64,000 nt of DNA from Lacticaseibacillus jixianensis (GCF_003946485.1 NZ_RHOJ01000010.1:1-64000); one strand, 5' to 3'. Positions 18,180-28,054 are shown, counted from the first letter of the stretch. Notes: generated by a model from the sequence alone, not told the origin. A program made the numbers and translations.

Positions 18180-18627
18180 TATTTTTGATCGACACTATAT
18201 CTTTCTAAACGAGGACTTCAAGAATCGTGAAGAAGCCTTCGCGTTCATCGCGAAGAAGGCGGTGGCCTTGGGGTTTGCCGATGATGAGACGGCGGTGAAA
18301 GCCGCGCTTGATCACCGGGAAGCCGAAGCCTCAACCGGTCTTCAGGATAGCATTGCGATCCCTCACGCCATTACCAAAGCAATCAAGCAACCGGCAGTGC
18401 TGTTTGTTCGGTCTGCCCACGGCATCCCAGGTTGGGAGACAATGGACGATCAGGCAGTGACTCAGATTATTGCCATGCTTGTTCCTGAGGGCAGCTCAGA
18501 GCAGCACTTACAAACGTTGTCTGATTTCTCGGCCGCGTTGATTGAGGAGAAGGAGCGGCAAGCGCTTGCTGCCAGCAAGACCCCTGACGAGGTTTACGCG
18601 GTATTAACGGGTCAGAAACAAAATTAG
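18172..18627 (+). CDS. PTS fructose-family EIIA component
   Basis: The 151-residue phosphocarrier domain has the EIIA type 2 pattern: LDHREAEASTGLQDSIAIPHAI, with the phosphorylated His in IPHAI. It overlaps the regulator gene by eight bases and is followed by EIIB and EIIC, so the three make a complete permease with split domains. With the GH38 gene downstream, the likely substrate is a mannosylated compound such as mannosylglycerate. Confidence 0.88.
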   Translation: MTDIFDRHYIFLNEDFKNREEAFAFIAKKAVALGFADDETAVKAALDHREAEASTGLQDSIAIPHAITKAIKQPAVLFVRSAHGIPGWETMDDQAVTQIIAMLVPEGSSEQHLQTLSDFSAALIEEKERQALAASKTPDEVYAVLTGQKQN

Positions 18628-18646
18628 TCATGAAGGAGTGATTCTT

Positions 18647-18973
18647 ATGGATTTCGTTGCGATTACATCATGCCCAGCTGGCTTGGCGCACACGCCAATG
18701 GCCGCGAAGGCATTGGAAAAGGCTGCAGACGAACTCGGTTTGAAGGCAAAGGTTGAACAGCAAGGATCAATGGGGCTGAAGAACGAGATTACCCCAGAAG
18801 AAGCTCAAAGCGCTAAGTTCTTAATCATTGGCTCTGACCAGAAGATTGAAAAGATGGACCGCTTTAAGGGTATCCCAACGGTGCGGGTCGATATCAATAC
18901 TTGCATCAAGAAGCCCAAGGCCGTGATCGACAAGGTCAGCAAAGCCGTTGCCGCGCGCGAGGCAGCTAAGTAA
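18647..18973 (+). CDS. PTS fructose-family EIIB component
   Basis: The 108-residue protein starts with DFVAITSCPAGLAHTPMAA, the fructose-type EIIB signature with its phosphocysteine, and continues with EQQGSMGL. AAGGAG lies seven to nine bases upstream of the ATG. It passes phosphate from the EIIA encoded just before it to the sugar bound by EIIC. Confidence 0.92.
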   Translation: MDFVAITSCPAGLAHTPMAAKALEKAADELGLKAKVEQQGSMGLKNEITPEEAQSAKFLIIGSDQKIEKMDRFKGIPTVRVDINTCIKKPKAVIDKVSKAVAAREAAK

Positions 18974-19016
18974 GTTTATGAACGTCATTATTGAATTAAA
19001 ATAGGGGGTTAATGCC

Positions 19017-20117
19017 ATGAGAAAGCTATTGGCAGAGTGGAAAGGGTACCTGATGTCAGGTATCTCGTATATGCTACCTGTTGTCATTGGCGGGTCATTG
19101 GTTGTTGCCGTTCCGAAAATCATTGGTTTGATTTTCGGGATCACCGACTACACGCCATATAAGTCCGGTTTTTGGTTCTACATGAACGAAATTGAAAATG
19201 TTGGTTGGATTGGGATCGGCCTGATCTGCCTGGTCCTGGGCGGCTACATTGCCTATGCGATCGGTGATAAAGCAGGCTTGGCGGCTGGTTTTATCGGCGG
19301 CCAACTTGCCGCTAACACCAACATGGGGTTCCTGGGCGCCTTGGTCGCTGGCTTCCTGGCCGGCTACACCGCACGCTGGTGCAAGAACCACATCCACGTT
19401 GGTGAAAAGTACGAATCCATCATGCCGCTGGTCATTGTGCCATTGATTTCGACCATGGTCGTGGCGATCGTACTGGGCGTACTGCTGAAGGGTCCGCTCA
19501 CTTGGATCAATGTTTCGCTGGTGGCCTGGATCAAGGGCATGAGCACCAGCAATGTATCCACCGTCACCTTGGCGCTGATCATGGGTGCCATGATCGGGAC
19601 CGACTTGGGTGGTCCGGTCAACAAGGCCGCTTGGATGGCTGGTAATGTCCTGCTGGCTGAAAAGATTTACATGCCAGCGATGATCGCGAACGTTGCGATT
19701 GCTGGGATTCCGCTGGGCTACGCCGTTGCAACGACCCTGTTCAAGAACCGGTTCTCCCCAGAGTTCCTGGATACCGGTCGGTCTGACTGGTTCATGGGCT
19801 TTGTCGGGATCACCGAAGGCGCGATTCCGTTCACCTTGGTCAATCCGTTGAAGCTGACCCCAATCAACATGATTGCCGGGGCTGCCGGTTCGGCCAGTGC
19901 GGTTGCACTGGGCGCAACTGCTCACATTCCACCAGTTGGTGGGATCTACGGGTTCATTTCCTTGCAAAATGGCTGGGCCTACCTGGTTGGTCTAGCGGTT
20001 TGTGCCTTGGTCATCGGGATCTTGGCACCACTGGCGGTCGATTTCCGCGATACGAAGAGCGAGGATGACACCACGAGCGCAGAAGAGGACGACATTAAGC
20101 TTGATTTCCAGAACTAA
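19017..20117 (+). CDS. PTS fructose-family EIIC permease
   Basis: The 366-residue membrane protein begins WKGYLMSGISYMLPVVIGGSLV, typical of fructose/mannosylglycerate-type EIIC. It has about nine or ten hydrophobic segments and the GAMIGTDLGGPVNKAA and GITEGAIPF motifs of the family. A GGGGG sequence precedes the ATG. A hairpin with a T-rich tail separates it from the GH38 gene. Confidence 0.92.
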   Translation: MRKLLAEWKGYLMSGISYMLPVVIGGSLVVAVPKIIGLIFGITDYTPYKSGFWFYMNEIENVGWIGIGLICLVLGGYIAYAIGDKAGLAAGFIGGQLAANTNMGFLGALVAGFLAGYTARWCKNHIHVGEKYESIMPLVIVPLISTMVVAIVLGVLLKGPLTWINVSLVAWIKGMSTSNVSTVTLALIMGAMIGTDLGGPVNKAAWMAGNVLLAEKIYMPAMIANVAIAGIPLGYAVATTLFKNRFSPEFLDTGRSDWFMGFVGITEGAIPFTLVNPLKLTPINMIAGAAGSASAVALGATAHIPPVGGIYGFISLQNGWAYLVGLAVCALVIGILAPLAVDFRDTKSEDDTTSAEEDDIKLDFQN

Positions 20118-20134
20118 CGGTTAGTTGCATGGAG

Positions 20135-20171
20135 GGCCGCACGATGGTGAGTTCACCTAACTGCGGCCTTT
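20135..20171 (+). terminator. Intra-operon hairpin between EIIC and GH38 genes
   Basis: GGCCGCA pairs with TGCGGCC, with GTGA/TCAC inside, followed by TTTATTGTT. It could partly terminate transcription or stabilise the PTS part of the message. Confidence 0.6.
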
Positions 20172-20193
20172 ATTGTTGAAAAGGGAGACAGAT

Positions 20194-22818
20194 ATGACAG
20201 AAGCTCATTTTGTAAATCACACGCATTGGGACCGAGAGTGGTACTTCACGACAGAGGACGCTCAGGTGTTGAGCGATCAGCTCTTCTCCGACGTCCTGAA
20301 GGAACTGGAGGCCCACCCGGCGGTCAACTTCACGCTCGATGGTCAAGCTTCCATTGTCGACGAGTACTGTGCGATGCATCCTGAAGCGCCGGCGCGCATC
20401 CGCAAGCTGGTGGCCCGTGGTCAGTTGTTCATCGGCCCGTGGTACACCCAAACGGATGCGATGATCCCGGATGCTGAGTCAATCATTCGTAACCTGGTCA
20501 TCGGGATCTTGGATACGCGGCGGCAGTATGGCCAGCCGATGATGATTGGGTACCTGCCTGATACCTTTGGCTTCAATGCACAGCTGCCGATGCTGCTCAA
20601 CCAGGTCGGGATCCACGACTTTATTTTCTGGCGTGGCACGAACTTCAAACGCCAGATGAATTCGGTCTACTTCAAGTGGCAAGGTCTGGGCAATAACCGG
20701 GTGTACGCGGCGAACTTCCCGTTTGGGTATTACACTGGCCAAATCGCAGTGGACTCCAAGAAAGACCTCAAGAGCTTCGTCGAAAACCGGCTGGACCAAG
20801 GCATCGACTTTGAAGCCGAGCACGGCAATAACGATCCGGTGCTGGTTCCTTCTGGGATCGACCAGATGAACATCGTCCACAACCTTGAGGATACGCTGGC
20901 CAAAGTCAATCAGTACAGCCACAACCATGTCTTCATCAGCAGCTATCCCGCCTTCATGAATACGCTGCGGCAGCGCACTGATCTGCCAAGTTATCAGGGC
21001 GAGTTGCGCTTACCGACGTATTCGCGGGTCCACCGGACGATCGGGTCAGTCCGTTCGCAGTTTAAGCGTGACAACTTCCAGCTGGAACAGCTGATCCTTA
21101 AGCGGGTCGAGCCGCTGATCGTGATCGCGCAGCGCTGCGGCATCGATCTGTCGACCGGCGTGGCCCTGAGGCTGTGGAAGAAACTGCTGGAATGCCAGCC
21201 GCATGATACTCTTGGGGGCAGCATTTCCGACAATGTGGCCGAAGACGTCGCGCACCGATTCAAGGAAGGCTTCGAGATCGCAGAAGGGCTGGAAAATTAT
21301 GCCAAGAAGCGGATCGCGCAGCGGCTTGACCTGACACCGCACCAGTTGCTGGTCTTTAACCTGACACCGCGACCATTTGCCGGCTACAAAGATGTACTGA
21401 TCCTGGCGTCGAGCAAGCGGCTGCACTTTGCGCCAAAGTACAAGGCGACCATTATCGCCAGCGAGAAAGTCGCAAAACGCGAGCACATTATGCAGCAGAC
21501 TACCAAGGGCTTTGAGTTCAAGGATGAGCCAGCCTACTACAAGTTGACCGTTCGGCTCTGGTGCCAGTTTGATGGCTTGGGCTATCAGGTCATCGCCTTC
21601 GATGAAAAGGCGGCTCGCGCCCTGCCGGAATTCAAGTCTGTAAGTGGCGAGACGATCAAGAATAACACCTGGCAGGTGACCTTCAAGAATGGTCAATTTA
21701 GCGCAAAAGCAGCAGACAAGACCTATGCCAACGTGCTGAGTATCCTTGATTCTGGTAATGATGGTGATACCTATGATTATTCGCCACTGCGCGGTGACAG
21801 TGAGAAGTCCTTACCGTTGACGGGTGAACTCACGCACCAGCAAGTCGGGGAAACCGACCAGCTGATCCTCAAGGGGACCTGGCAGCTGCCGAAGACGCTG
21901 GCGGACCGCACGGCGGCCAAGCCGGAACTGATGGCCGTGCCTTACACCCTAAGTTTGAGCCTCAAGGCTGGCAGTCCGGTCCTTGACGGCAAGTTGGTCG
22001 TCGATAATCAAGCCTACGATCACCGGCTGCGGCTTCAGCTGCGGACCGGCTTTAAGACCGATGCTGCATTGGCGAAGATTCAAGGCGGCTTCCACGAAAC
22101 GAAGAATCTGCCGATTGCTGCCGATTGGGAGAAAGAATTCGTGGAAAAGCCGGTCAATTTGTACGACTTTGACAAGATCGTCGGGATGCACAATCAAAGG
22201 CATGGCCTATTCTTGATGGCCAAGGGGATGAAGGAGTACGAGCTGCTGGATGGCAGTGTTGCCGTCACCCTGATGGCGACCACGGGTCAGCTGGGCAAGC
22301 CGAACTTGTTGTGGCGGCCAGGCCGCGCCTCTGGGGACACCACCAGTATCGGCCATGTCATGACGCCGACGCCGCTGGCCGAAGAGCTGGGTGAGAATAC
22401 CTTCGAGTTCGGCTTGACAGCGACGGGCAAGGTCGATGAACTGGCGCTGGCCAAAACGGCTGAGCGCTGGCTCGAGCCGAGCGTTGGCTATCAGCTGCAA
22501 ACCTTGAACCTGTTTATCAACCGGCTGGACAATAAGCTTTGGCCGCTGGAGTTTGACGAAGGTCTGCCGGCGATCAAGGCCACGGAGACGTTCTTGCAGT
22601 TTGATCCCTCAGTAACGATTTCCGCCCTGTATCCGGCTTACACCGTCGATCATGCCGTGGTCTTGCGCCTGGCTAACCAAAGCGCTAAAGCCATAGACGT
22701 GACGCAGCTGCTGAAGGCCGGCTGGCTTGCCGCCAATGCGCTGGAGGAGGTCTGCGAAGACCAGACAAAGCTCCAGATTGGCGCCTACGATATGGTCACC
22801 TTGATTCGGAAGGGATGA
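20194..22818 (+). CDS. GH38 alpha-mannosidase, mannosylglycerate-hydrolase-like
   Basis: The 874-residue protein has the same length class as E. coli MngB. The zinc motif NHTHWDREWYF is at the N-terminus, the nucleophile Asp lies in GYLPDTFGFNAQLPMLL, and a further zinc-site His is likely in ECQPHDTLGGSISDNV. It would cleave the phosphorylated mannoside brought in by the PTS, probably giving mannose 6-phosphate plus aglycone. The aglycone is inference. GGGAG lies upstream of the ATG. It is eight bases from the ROK kinase. Confidence 0.88.
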   Translation: MTEAHFVNHTHWDREWYFTTEDAQVLSDQLFSDVLKELEAHPAVNFTLDGQASIVDEYCAMHPEAPARIRKLVARGQLFIGPWYTQTDAMIPDAESIIRNLVIGILDTRRQYGQPMMIGYLPDTFGFNAQLPMLLNQVGIHDFIFWRGTNFKRQMNSVYFKWQGLGNNRVYAANFPFGYYTGQIAVDSKKDLKSFVENRLDQGIDFEAEHGNNDPVLVPSGIDQMNIVHNLEDTLAKVNQYSHNHVFISSYPAFMNTLRQRTDLPSYQGELRLPTYSRVHRTIGSVRSQFKRDNFQLEQLILKRVEPLIVIAQRCGIDLSTGVALRLWKKLLECQPHDTLGGSISDNVAEDVAHRFKEGFEIAEGLENYAKKRIAQRLDLTPHQLLVFNLTPRPFAGYKDVLILASSKRLHFAPKYKATIIASEKVAKREHIMQQTTKGFEFKDEPAYYKLTVRLWCQFDGLGYQVIAFDEKAARALPEFKSVSGETIKNNTWQVTFKNGQFSAKAADKTYANVLSILDSGNDGDTYDYSPLRGDSEKSLPLTGELTHQQVGETDQLILKGTWQLPKTLADRTAAKPELMAVPYTLSLSLKAGSPVLDGKLVVDNQAYDHRLRLQLRTGFKTDAALAKIQGGFHETKNLPIAADWEKEFVEKPVNLYDFDKIVGMHNQRHGLFLMAKGMKEYELLDGSVAVTLMATTGQLGKPNLLWRPGRASGDTTSIGHVMTPTPLAEELGENTFEFGLTATGKVDELALAKTAERWLEPSVGYQLQTLNLFINRLDNKLWPLEFDEGLPAIKATETFLQFDPSVTISALYPAYTVDHAVVLRLANQSAKAIDVTQLLKAGWLAANALEEVCEDQTKLQIGAYDMVTLIRKG

Positions 22819-22825
22819 AGCGAAA

Positions 22826-23698
22826 ATGACCACTTTTGGCAGTATTGAAGCCGGTGGGACTAAGTTTGTCTGCGCGGTTGGCGATGAGTCGCTGACCACC
22901 AAGGACCAGACGGTGATTCCAACGACGACCCCGCAGGAAACCTTGCAGCGCTGTGTGGATTATTTTCAGGCTCATCCAGTCAATGCACTGGGTATTGCCT
23001 CGTTTGGGCCGCTGGGCCTGAACCCTGCCTCGTCTGATTACGGGTATATCACCACTACCCCGAAGCCGGGCTGGCAGCACACCGATTTTCTCGGCCTGAT
23101 GAAGCGCAGCTTGAACATTCCAATGGCCTGGACAACCGATGTAAATGGGTCAGCGTTTGGCGAGTACACCGCGGCTCAGCGCCAAGGTGAGGCACTCGGC
23201 ACGCTGGTCTACTATACGATTGGTACCGGCGTTGGTGCCGGGATCGTCAATGACGGCAAGTTCCTGGGCCGGCTTGGCAATCCTGAAATGGGGCACGTGT
23301 ATGTGCGCAGGCATCCGGATGATCTTGATTTTGCCGGTATCTGCCCGCGCCACGGCGATTGCCTGGAAGGGTTGGTCTCCGGGCCGACCTTTGAGGCGCG
23401 CCTGGGCCGTAAAGGTGAAACAGTGTCGTTAAGTAATCCAATTTGGGACATCATGGCATATTACGTCGCGCAGGCCGCCTTGCAGACGACCATGACGCTG
23501 CGGCCCAACAAGATCGTCTTCGGTGGTAGTGTGGCCAGTGAAGGCTTCCTCGAAAAGGTGCGGCCTGCGTTTGCCAAGCTGATGAATGGTTATGTCACCG
23601 TGCCACCACTTGAGCATTACATTGTCACACCACTGGTGCCGAATAACGGCTCCGCGACATTAGGCGACTTTGCCATGGCGCGGGATGCGTTGAAGTAA
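22826..23698 (+). CDS. ROK-family sugar kinase (fructokinase/mannokinase type)
   Basis: The 290-residue kinase starts with the ATP-binding GSIEAGGTKFVCAVG and has the zinc-site motif CPRHGDCLEGL found in ROK fructokinases. TIGTGVGAGIV and GGSVASEGFL also fit. It is the last gene of the mannosidase operon. It may phosphorylate mannose or fructose released from non-phosphorylated substrate. Confidence 0.85.
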   Translation: MTTFGSIEAGGTKFVCAVGDESLTTKDQTVIPTTTPQETLQRCVDYFQAHPVNALGIASFGPLGLNPASSDYGYITTTPKPGWQHTDFLGLMKRSLNIPMAWTTDVNGSAFGEYTAAQRQGEALGTLVYYTIGTGVGAGIVNDGKFLGRLGNPEMGHVYVRRHPDDLDFAGICPRHGDCLEGLVSGPTFEARLGRKGETVSLSNPIWDIMAYYVAQAALQTTMTLRPNKIVFGGSVASEGFLEKVRPAFAKLMNGYVTVPPLEHYIVTPLVPNNGSATLGDFAMARDALK

Positions 23699-23920
23699 GC
23701 ACATTAAGGAAGCACCCAGTTGATCTGAAAGATGAAGTCATGTTAGCTCCCACCAAGGGGTTGGCATGGCTTTTCGCTTGGCGTGAAACGGTATGGTTCA
23801 CTGACCGCGCTAGCTGACGTTTCGAATCGCGGTTGCGTCACTCCCATTAAAATATTATGATAAAGCATACTTCGTCGCGATATTTCGCGGCGCAATCTGG
23901 TTCATTAAAGGAGCACATTC

Positions 23921-24391
23921 ATGAAAAGAATCCTCAAAGCACTGGTGGCAGCGGTCGCCGTTCTCAGCCTCACTGTCCTGGCCGGATGCACGTTGTTTGA
24001 GCAGAAGACCACGCTGGTCAACACGCAGGTCGCTGGCGCCAAGGCCACGATGATCTACTACACCAAGCACAACTCGGATAAGGTGCTGCAGCAGAAGCTG
24101 ATCAACGAAAACGACATGGTCAAGCTGCTGGGGACGAAGAAGAAGACCATCATGGATGCGGCCTACAAAGAAATGAAGAAGTCCGTCAACAGCTACAAGA
24201 ATCTGAAGGGTGTGACGACCAAGGTGTCGCGCAACGGCAACACCGTTACCCAGGAGGTGTTGATCGACTACACGAAGGTCGACATGAAGAAGCTGAAGAA
24301 GGCGCAGGGGCTGGACGCCAGCACCCGCAACACCGTCAGCTTGAAGGACTCCGTCAGCACCCTGAAGGCGGCTGGGTTTAAGAAGCAGTAA
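23921..24391 (+). CDS. YehR-like lipoprotein (DUF1307 family)
   Basis: The 156-residue protein has a lipoprotein signal peptide with lipobox LAGC at residues 21-24. The mature part resembles YehR: YYTKHNSDKVLQQK, VTQEVLIDYTKVDMKKL and a C-terminal LKAAGFKK. AAAGGAG precedes the ATG. It stands alone with its own terminator. A paralogue is encoded at 30812. The role of the family is unknown. Confidence 0.75.
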   Translation: MKRILKALVAAVAVLSLTVLAGCTLFEQKTTLVNTQVAGAKATMIYYTKHNSDKVLQQKLINENDMVKLLGTKKKTIMDAAYKEMKKSVNSYKNLKGVTTKVSRNGNTVTQEVLIDYTKVDMKKLKKAQGLDASTRNTVSLKDSVSTLKAAGFKKQ

Positions 24392-24473
24392 CGGAACGGG
24401 GAAAGTCAGGCCATTAGCCGACTGTTATCGCGTTAGGTGGATTGAATAATATCGTCAGCCTAGAAAACAAAGA

Positions 24474-24514
24474 GAACCTGTAGTCGGCGTGATGCGCTGA
24501 CTGCAGGTTCTTTT
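24474..24514. terminator. Bidirectional terminator
   Basis: GAACCTGTAGTC pairs with GACTGCAGGTTC and is followed by TTTT. T-rich sequence on the other strand lets it also serve the converging gene that ends at 24529. Confidence 0.85.
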
Positions 24515-24528
24515 ATTGGCGTTTAGGA

Positions 24529-25455
24529 CTAACGGTTAATGGAACGGGCCATCCGCTCAATGGTGTGGCTGATTCCACGGACGGCGCGACTGAGCGCGAA
24601 GATGTTCTCAAGTGGCGACTCGTTCGTCCAGGCGGCATCGCCCATGTGCTGGATATCGACACCGCATACCTTATTCCGCACCGCGATGTTTTCGATGTAA
24701 TGGGCGCCGGCCCCTTCTTGACTAGTTCCGATGGTGCTCATGACGAGTGCGTGCGCGATATGCGCCTGTTTGACGATGCCTTCCATGTCGGCGTCGTTCC
24801 ACCCTGGGACGGTGCCAACAGCTGGGACTAGGATCACATCCGCACCAGCCTCGAGGAATTTGGCGACAGCATCTGGCGAGGCTACAGGTTCATCAACGCC
24901 TGAGCCATGCATCTTACCGGCAATTACCAGACCGGAGAAGAGCTGCTTTGCGAGTTTGACGTTCTCAGCGATTTGATCGTTGGTGACGCCGCTGCCTGGA
25001 TTGCCAGTCAAGCAGATAAAGTTGAAACCAAGTTTTTCTGCTTCACGGAGAGATTTCATGCTGGCGGTTCGGCCCTCCGGCACAACGGCGCGAGTCTCGT
25101 TCATTTTTGCTAACGGGTCAACTGGTTCAAGGTTAACCCCAATTGGGCGGCCGACCAGGCGCTGTAAGTGACGAATGATGGAACCATCACGGTGCACCTT
25201 GGCGGAGCCAAGATCGTTCTCGTTGTCGTAAAGTCCGACAATTAGTGGATTGAAGACGTCGAAAAGATTGAGCAGAATCAAGTCGGCGCCAAATGCGGCG
25301 GCTACTTCTGAGGTCGAGATGTCATCCATTACGGCCTGAGTGACGACGTTTTCGCTCAGAATAACACGGCCCTCGCTAGCGCGGATACTGGTTTTGAGCT
25401 CGGCAGCATTCATTGCTAGCATTTCGGAGCTTTTGGCGCTGATCAATCTTTTCAT
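24529..25455 (-). CDS. TIM-barrel protein of unknown function encoded with PTS genes
   Basis: The 308-residue protein has the alternating beta/alpha pattern of a TIM barrel and the phosphate-loop-like motifs LTGNPGSGVTNDQI and VIAGKMHGSGVDEPV. Similar proteins are encoded beside PTS operons; I know of no tested function. The ATG at 25455 has AAAGGA upstream. It is the last gene of a three-gene unit with an acetyltransferase and an EIIC. A phosphosugar lyase or isomerase role is only a guess. Confidence 0.6.
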   Translation of the reverse strand: MKRLISAKSSEMLAMNAAELKTSIRASEGRVILSENVVTQAVMDDISTSEVAAAFGADLILLNLFDVFNPLIVGLYDNENDLGSAKVHRDGSIIRHLQRLVGRPIGVNLEPVDPLAKMNETRAVVPEGRTASMKSLREAEKLGFNFICLTGNPGSGVTNDQIAENVKLAKQLFSGLVIAGKMHGSGVDEPVASPDAVAKFLEAGADVILVPAVGTVPGWNDADMEGIVKQAHIAHALVMSTIGTSQEGAGAHYIENIAVRNKVCGVDIQHMGDAAWTNESPLENIFALSRAVRGISHTIERMARSINR

Positions 25456-25506
25456 AGTCGGTAATCCTTTCAGTAAAATCACAAGTTGCGAGCGGCAGTG
25501 ACTAGT

Positions 25507-26676
25507 TTAAAAATAATCCTGGAATATGGGTGGGGTTTGCACAAACCCTTGATCTAAAGCTGCTGCTGTGGAGTTAGGCAATTCGACTTCGCCTGTCATA
25601 ATCAGGCGTGAAAGAGGTGTGGCGCCGAATGCTGCTTTGGTCAGAGCTTGAATCGTTATGGCCTTGTCCGCCGTGTCGCTAAGCTTAGTTACGGACCCTT
25701 GGCCAGCGTGGATGGTGAGACGCCAAGTGCCTTGGTTGGCTGCTAGGTTTGCATCGGTGACGGCAAAAGTAACTGGTGTTAGCTCATCAATGGAATAAGG
25801 GTAACGGGTCAAAAAGTCCGCCAGGTCGACGATTCGCGCCATCATGTAAGGATGGGACTCTGCCTTCAGCTGAGCTGGCTCGGGTAGCAAGTCTCCTCGG
25901 TACCGCGAGTCGGGATCATCAAAGGCAATGGTGTGAAAAGTGTTTCGGGTAGAAGCGATAAACTCCAGCAGGTGCTGGTAGGCCATCGCCGTCTGGGTAA
26001 TTACCTCTTTGACGAGGATGGTGCCGCCGTCACGCTCGTAGGCGATGTAGCCTTCGGGGACACCGTTCGCTGAGCGATAGACGGCAACGTCCCAGTTACG
26101 CTTCAGTTGAAGATAGTGCCACCACCAGGCTGGCCGCTTCATCCCGCCGGCCATATTGTCGGCTTGCGCCTCGTAGAGCGGGCGAATGGTTGGCAGCGCT
26201 TCAGCCCACGTCAGCCGCTCGACTTCACCGGTGCGGAATTTAGGATGGCAGGCAGGCATTTGCTCGTTAGAGATCTGGTAGACCATGTGATTAAAGACCT
26301 GTTCATAGCCATAGCGCCGGTAGTATGCGTAAGAGAAAGGTGATAAGTAGGCAAGCGTGACACCTTTTTCAAGCATTTCCTCAAGTGAGGCTTGAAGAAG
26401 TGAGCCGGCGCCACCAAGCCCAGATGCCTCAGGGGCAGACATGACGTCGCCGATGCCGTTCATTCTATAATCGACGCCGTGAAAGTTAATGGTAAAGGGT
26501 AGATTGTAGAGGCCACTGACCAGCTTTTTACCGCGTTTGCGGCCGTAGATCCAGCCGTGATCGTACCGGTAGTCAAAGAAGGCGCGGCGTTCCGGTGAAT
26601 CGGTACCGTTGAAGCAGAACAGGTACAGCTGGTAGAAGGCGTCTCGGTCTTGAGCCGTTAACCGATAATTTGACAA
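25507..26676 (-). CDS. Eis-type GNAT N-acetyltransferase
   Basis: The 389-residue protein shows the Eis-family order: an N-terminal GNAT fold with VMSAPEASGLGGAGSLL as the acetyl-CoA loop and YLSPFSYAYYRRYGYE, a second GNAT-like half, and a C-terminal SCP2-like domain ending in the buried carboxylate (QDYF). TTG is the apparent start; its ribosome binding site is weak, so the start is uncertain. It lies between the EIIC and TIM-barrel genes. The acceptor is unknown. Confidence 0.8.
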   Translation of the reverse strand: MSNYRLTAQDRDAFYQLYLFCFNGTDSPERRAFFDYRYDHGWIYGRKRGKKLVSGLYNLPFTINFHGVDYRMNGIGDVMSAPEASGLGGAGSLLQASLEEMLEKGVTLAYLSPFSYAYYRRYGYEQVFNHMVYQISNEQMPACHPKFRTGEVERLTWAEALPTIRPLYEAQADNMAGGMKRPAWWWHYLQLKRNWDVAVYRSANGVPEGYIAYERDGGTILVKEVITQTAMAYQHLLEFIASTRNTFHTIAFDDPDSRYRGDLLPEPAQLKAESHPYMMARIVDLADFLTRYPYSIDELTPVTFAVTDANLAANQGTWRLTIHAGQGSVTKLSDTADKAITIQALTKAAFGATPLSRLIMTGEVELPNSTAAALDQGFVQTPPIFQDYF

Positions 26677-26732
26677 GAAAAGACCCGCTTTCTATTTAGT
26701 AACTTCATCATAGGTTCAGTTGCGTCAGGAAG

Positions 26733-28001
26733 CTAGCCCTGGTTGGCTGCTTCTGCTGCAGCATCATCAGCGTCGCCCTTTTCTTTTGCCAGCATTTGCT
26801 TTTCAGCAACCTTGAAGAATGGGTAGTAGCCCGCACCGGCAATGACGAGCTCGATTGCTGACCAAACAGCAGCACGCCAGTCCCAACCAGTGGCCATTAG
26901 CGGGCCGATGATTGGCGGCATCGTCCAAGGCACAACGGCTGATGGTGCGCTGACCCAACCTATCGACATCAGGATATAGGTGGAGATGGTCAGAATGATC
27001 GGAATAACGATGAATGGAATCATCGTGAGCGGGTTCATCACGATTGGAAAACCGAAAATCACGGGTTCGTTGATTTCGAACAAAGCAGATGGGAATGCGA
27101 GGCGCCCGAGTTCCTTGTAAGTCTTGGACCGGCTGAAGATCATTAGTGCAACTAGCGTGATCGTTGCACCAGTACCACCAACATTAACGAACAGGCTGGA
27201 GAAACCAGCCGCTGTGATGTATGGCAGTGGCTGGTGGTTGGCAAGCGCAGTACCGTTCGCGGCAACAAACTGCAGGAAGATGGGATCAGCGATCCCTTCA
27301 AGCGTCATATCGCCGTGAATCCCGCAGACCCAGAGAACGGAGACCAACACTTCGTAAACCAAGATACCTGGCAGAGAATTCATCGCGAACAAGAGCGGGT
27401 GGAAAATGCTCTGGATGACTTGGTTGATGTCAATGCCAAGAGGCTCGCGAACGATCCAGAACAGCAGGAGAATGACAAAGCCAGGAAGCAGGGCGATAAA
27501 AGAATTCGAAACCGCAGCGGGCACGCCATCGGGCAGTTTGATGACGATGTGGCGTTTGATAAAGAAGGAGAAAATCAAGACAGTAACGAAGGCAGTAATA
27601 ATGGCAGTGAACAGACCCGTCGACGAGAAGTTGTCGACGCTTAGAACGTGCTTGTCATCAAATGACAGAATGACGAAGGCCATTGTTGCTAGGCCAGCTC
27701 CGGACAGGGCATCGACGTCAAGCGCCTTAGAAAGTTCATAGGCAATGCCGATCACGGCGAGAAGCGAGATGATGCCAAACGAGCCATTGACCGCAACGTT
27801 GATCATATTCTCGTAGGGCTTAATGAAGTTAAGCCAAGCGGTAATGGGAATGTTGCCCAGAATCAGGAAGACAGAACCGCTAATAATGGCGGGTAGTGTG
27901 AGCACAAGACCATTACGAATCGAGACGAGGTATTTATTATTGCCAACCTTCGCCATCGGTGGCATGACCTTGGTTTGAAGCCAGTCCATGAAGTTATTCA
28001 T
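26733..28001 (-). CDS. PTS lactose/cellobiose-family EIIC permease
   Basis: The 422-residue membrane protein has the cellobiose/lactose EIIC pattern: SIRNGLVLTLPAIISGSVFLI, VPAAVSNSFIALLPGF, EINEPVIFGFPIVMNP and WVSAPSAVVPW, across about ten hydrophobic segments. The ATG at 28001 has AAAGGAG eight bases upstream. No EIIA or EIIB of this family is nearby, so it must borrow them from elsewhere or act in sensing. It is divergent from an AraC-type regulator, with a cre site between. Confidence 0.92.
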   Translation of the reverse strand: MNNFMDWLQTKVMPPMAKVGNNKYLVSIRNGLVLTLPAIISGSVFLILGNIPITAWLNFIKPYENMINVAVNGSFGIISLLAVIGIAYELSKALDVDALSGAGLATMAFVILSFDDKHVLSVDNFSSTGLFTAIITAFVTVLIFSFFIKRHIVIKLPDGVPAAVSNSFIALLPGFVILLLFWIVREPLGIDINQVIQSIFHPLLFAMNSLPGILVYEVLVSVLWVCGIHGDMTLEGIADPIFLQFVAANGTALANHQPLPYITAAGFSSLFVNVGGTGATITLVALMIFSRSKTYKELGRLAFPSALFEINEPVIFGFPIVMNPLTMIPFIVIPIILTISTYILMSIGWVSAPSAVVPWTMPPIIGPLMATGWDWRAAVWSAIELVIAGAGYYPFFKVAEKQMLAKEKGDADDAAAEAANQG

Positions 28002-28040
28002 TGTTGCCACTCCTTTGAGTTATTTAAATACAGCCAAAGC

Positions 28041-28054
28041 ATAAAGCGCTTACA
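28041..28054. promoter_or_regulatory. cre site between the EIIC gene and its divergent regulator
   Basis: On the minus strand TGTAAGCGCTTTAT matches the cre consensus at 12 of 14 positions and holds a perfect AAGCGCTT centre. A weaker second copy (ATAAAGCGATAACG) follows at 28057-28070. Confidence 0.6.
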
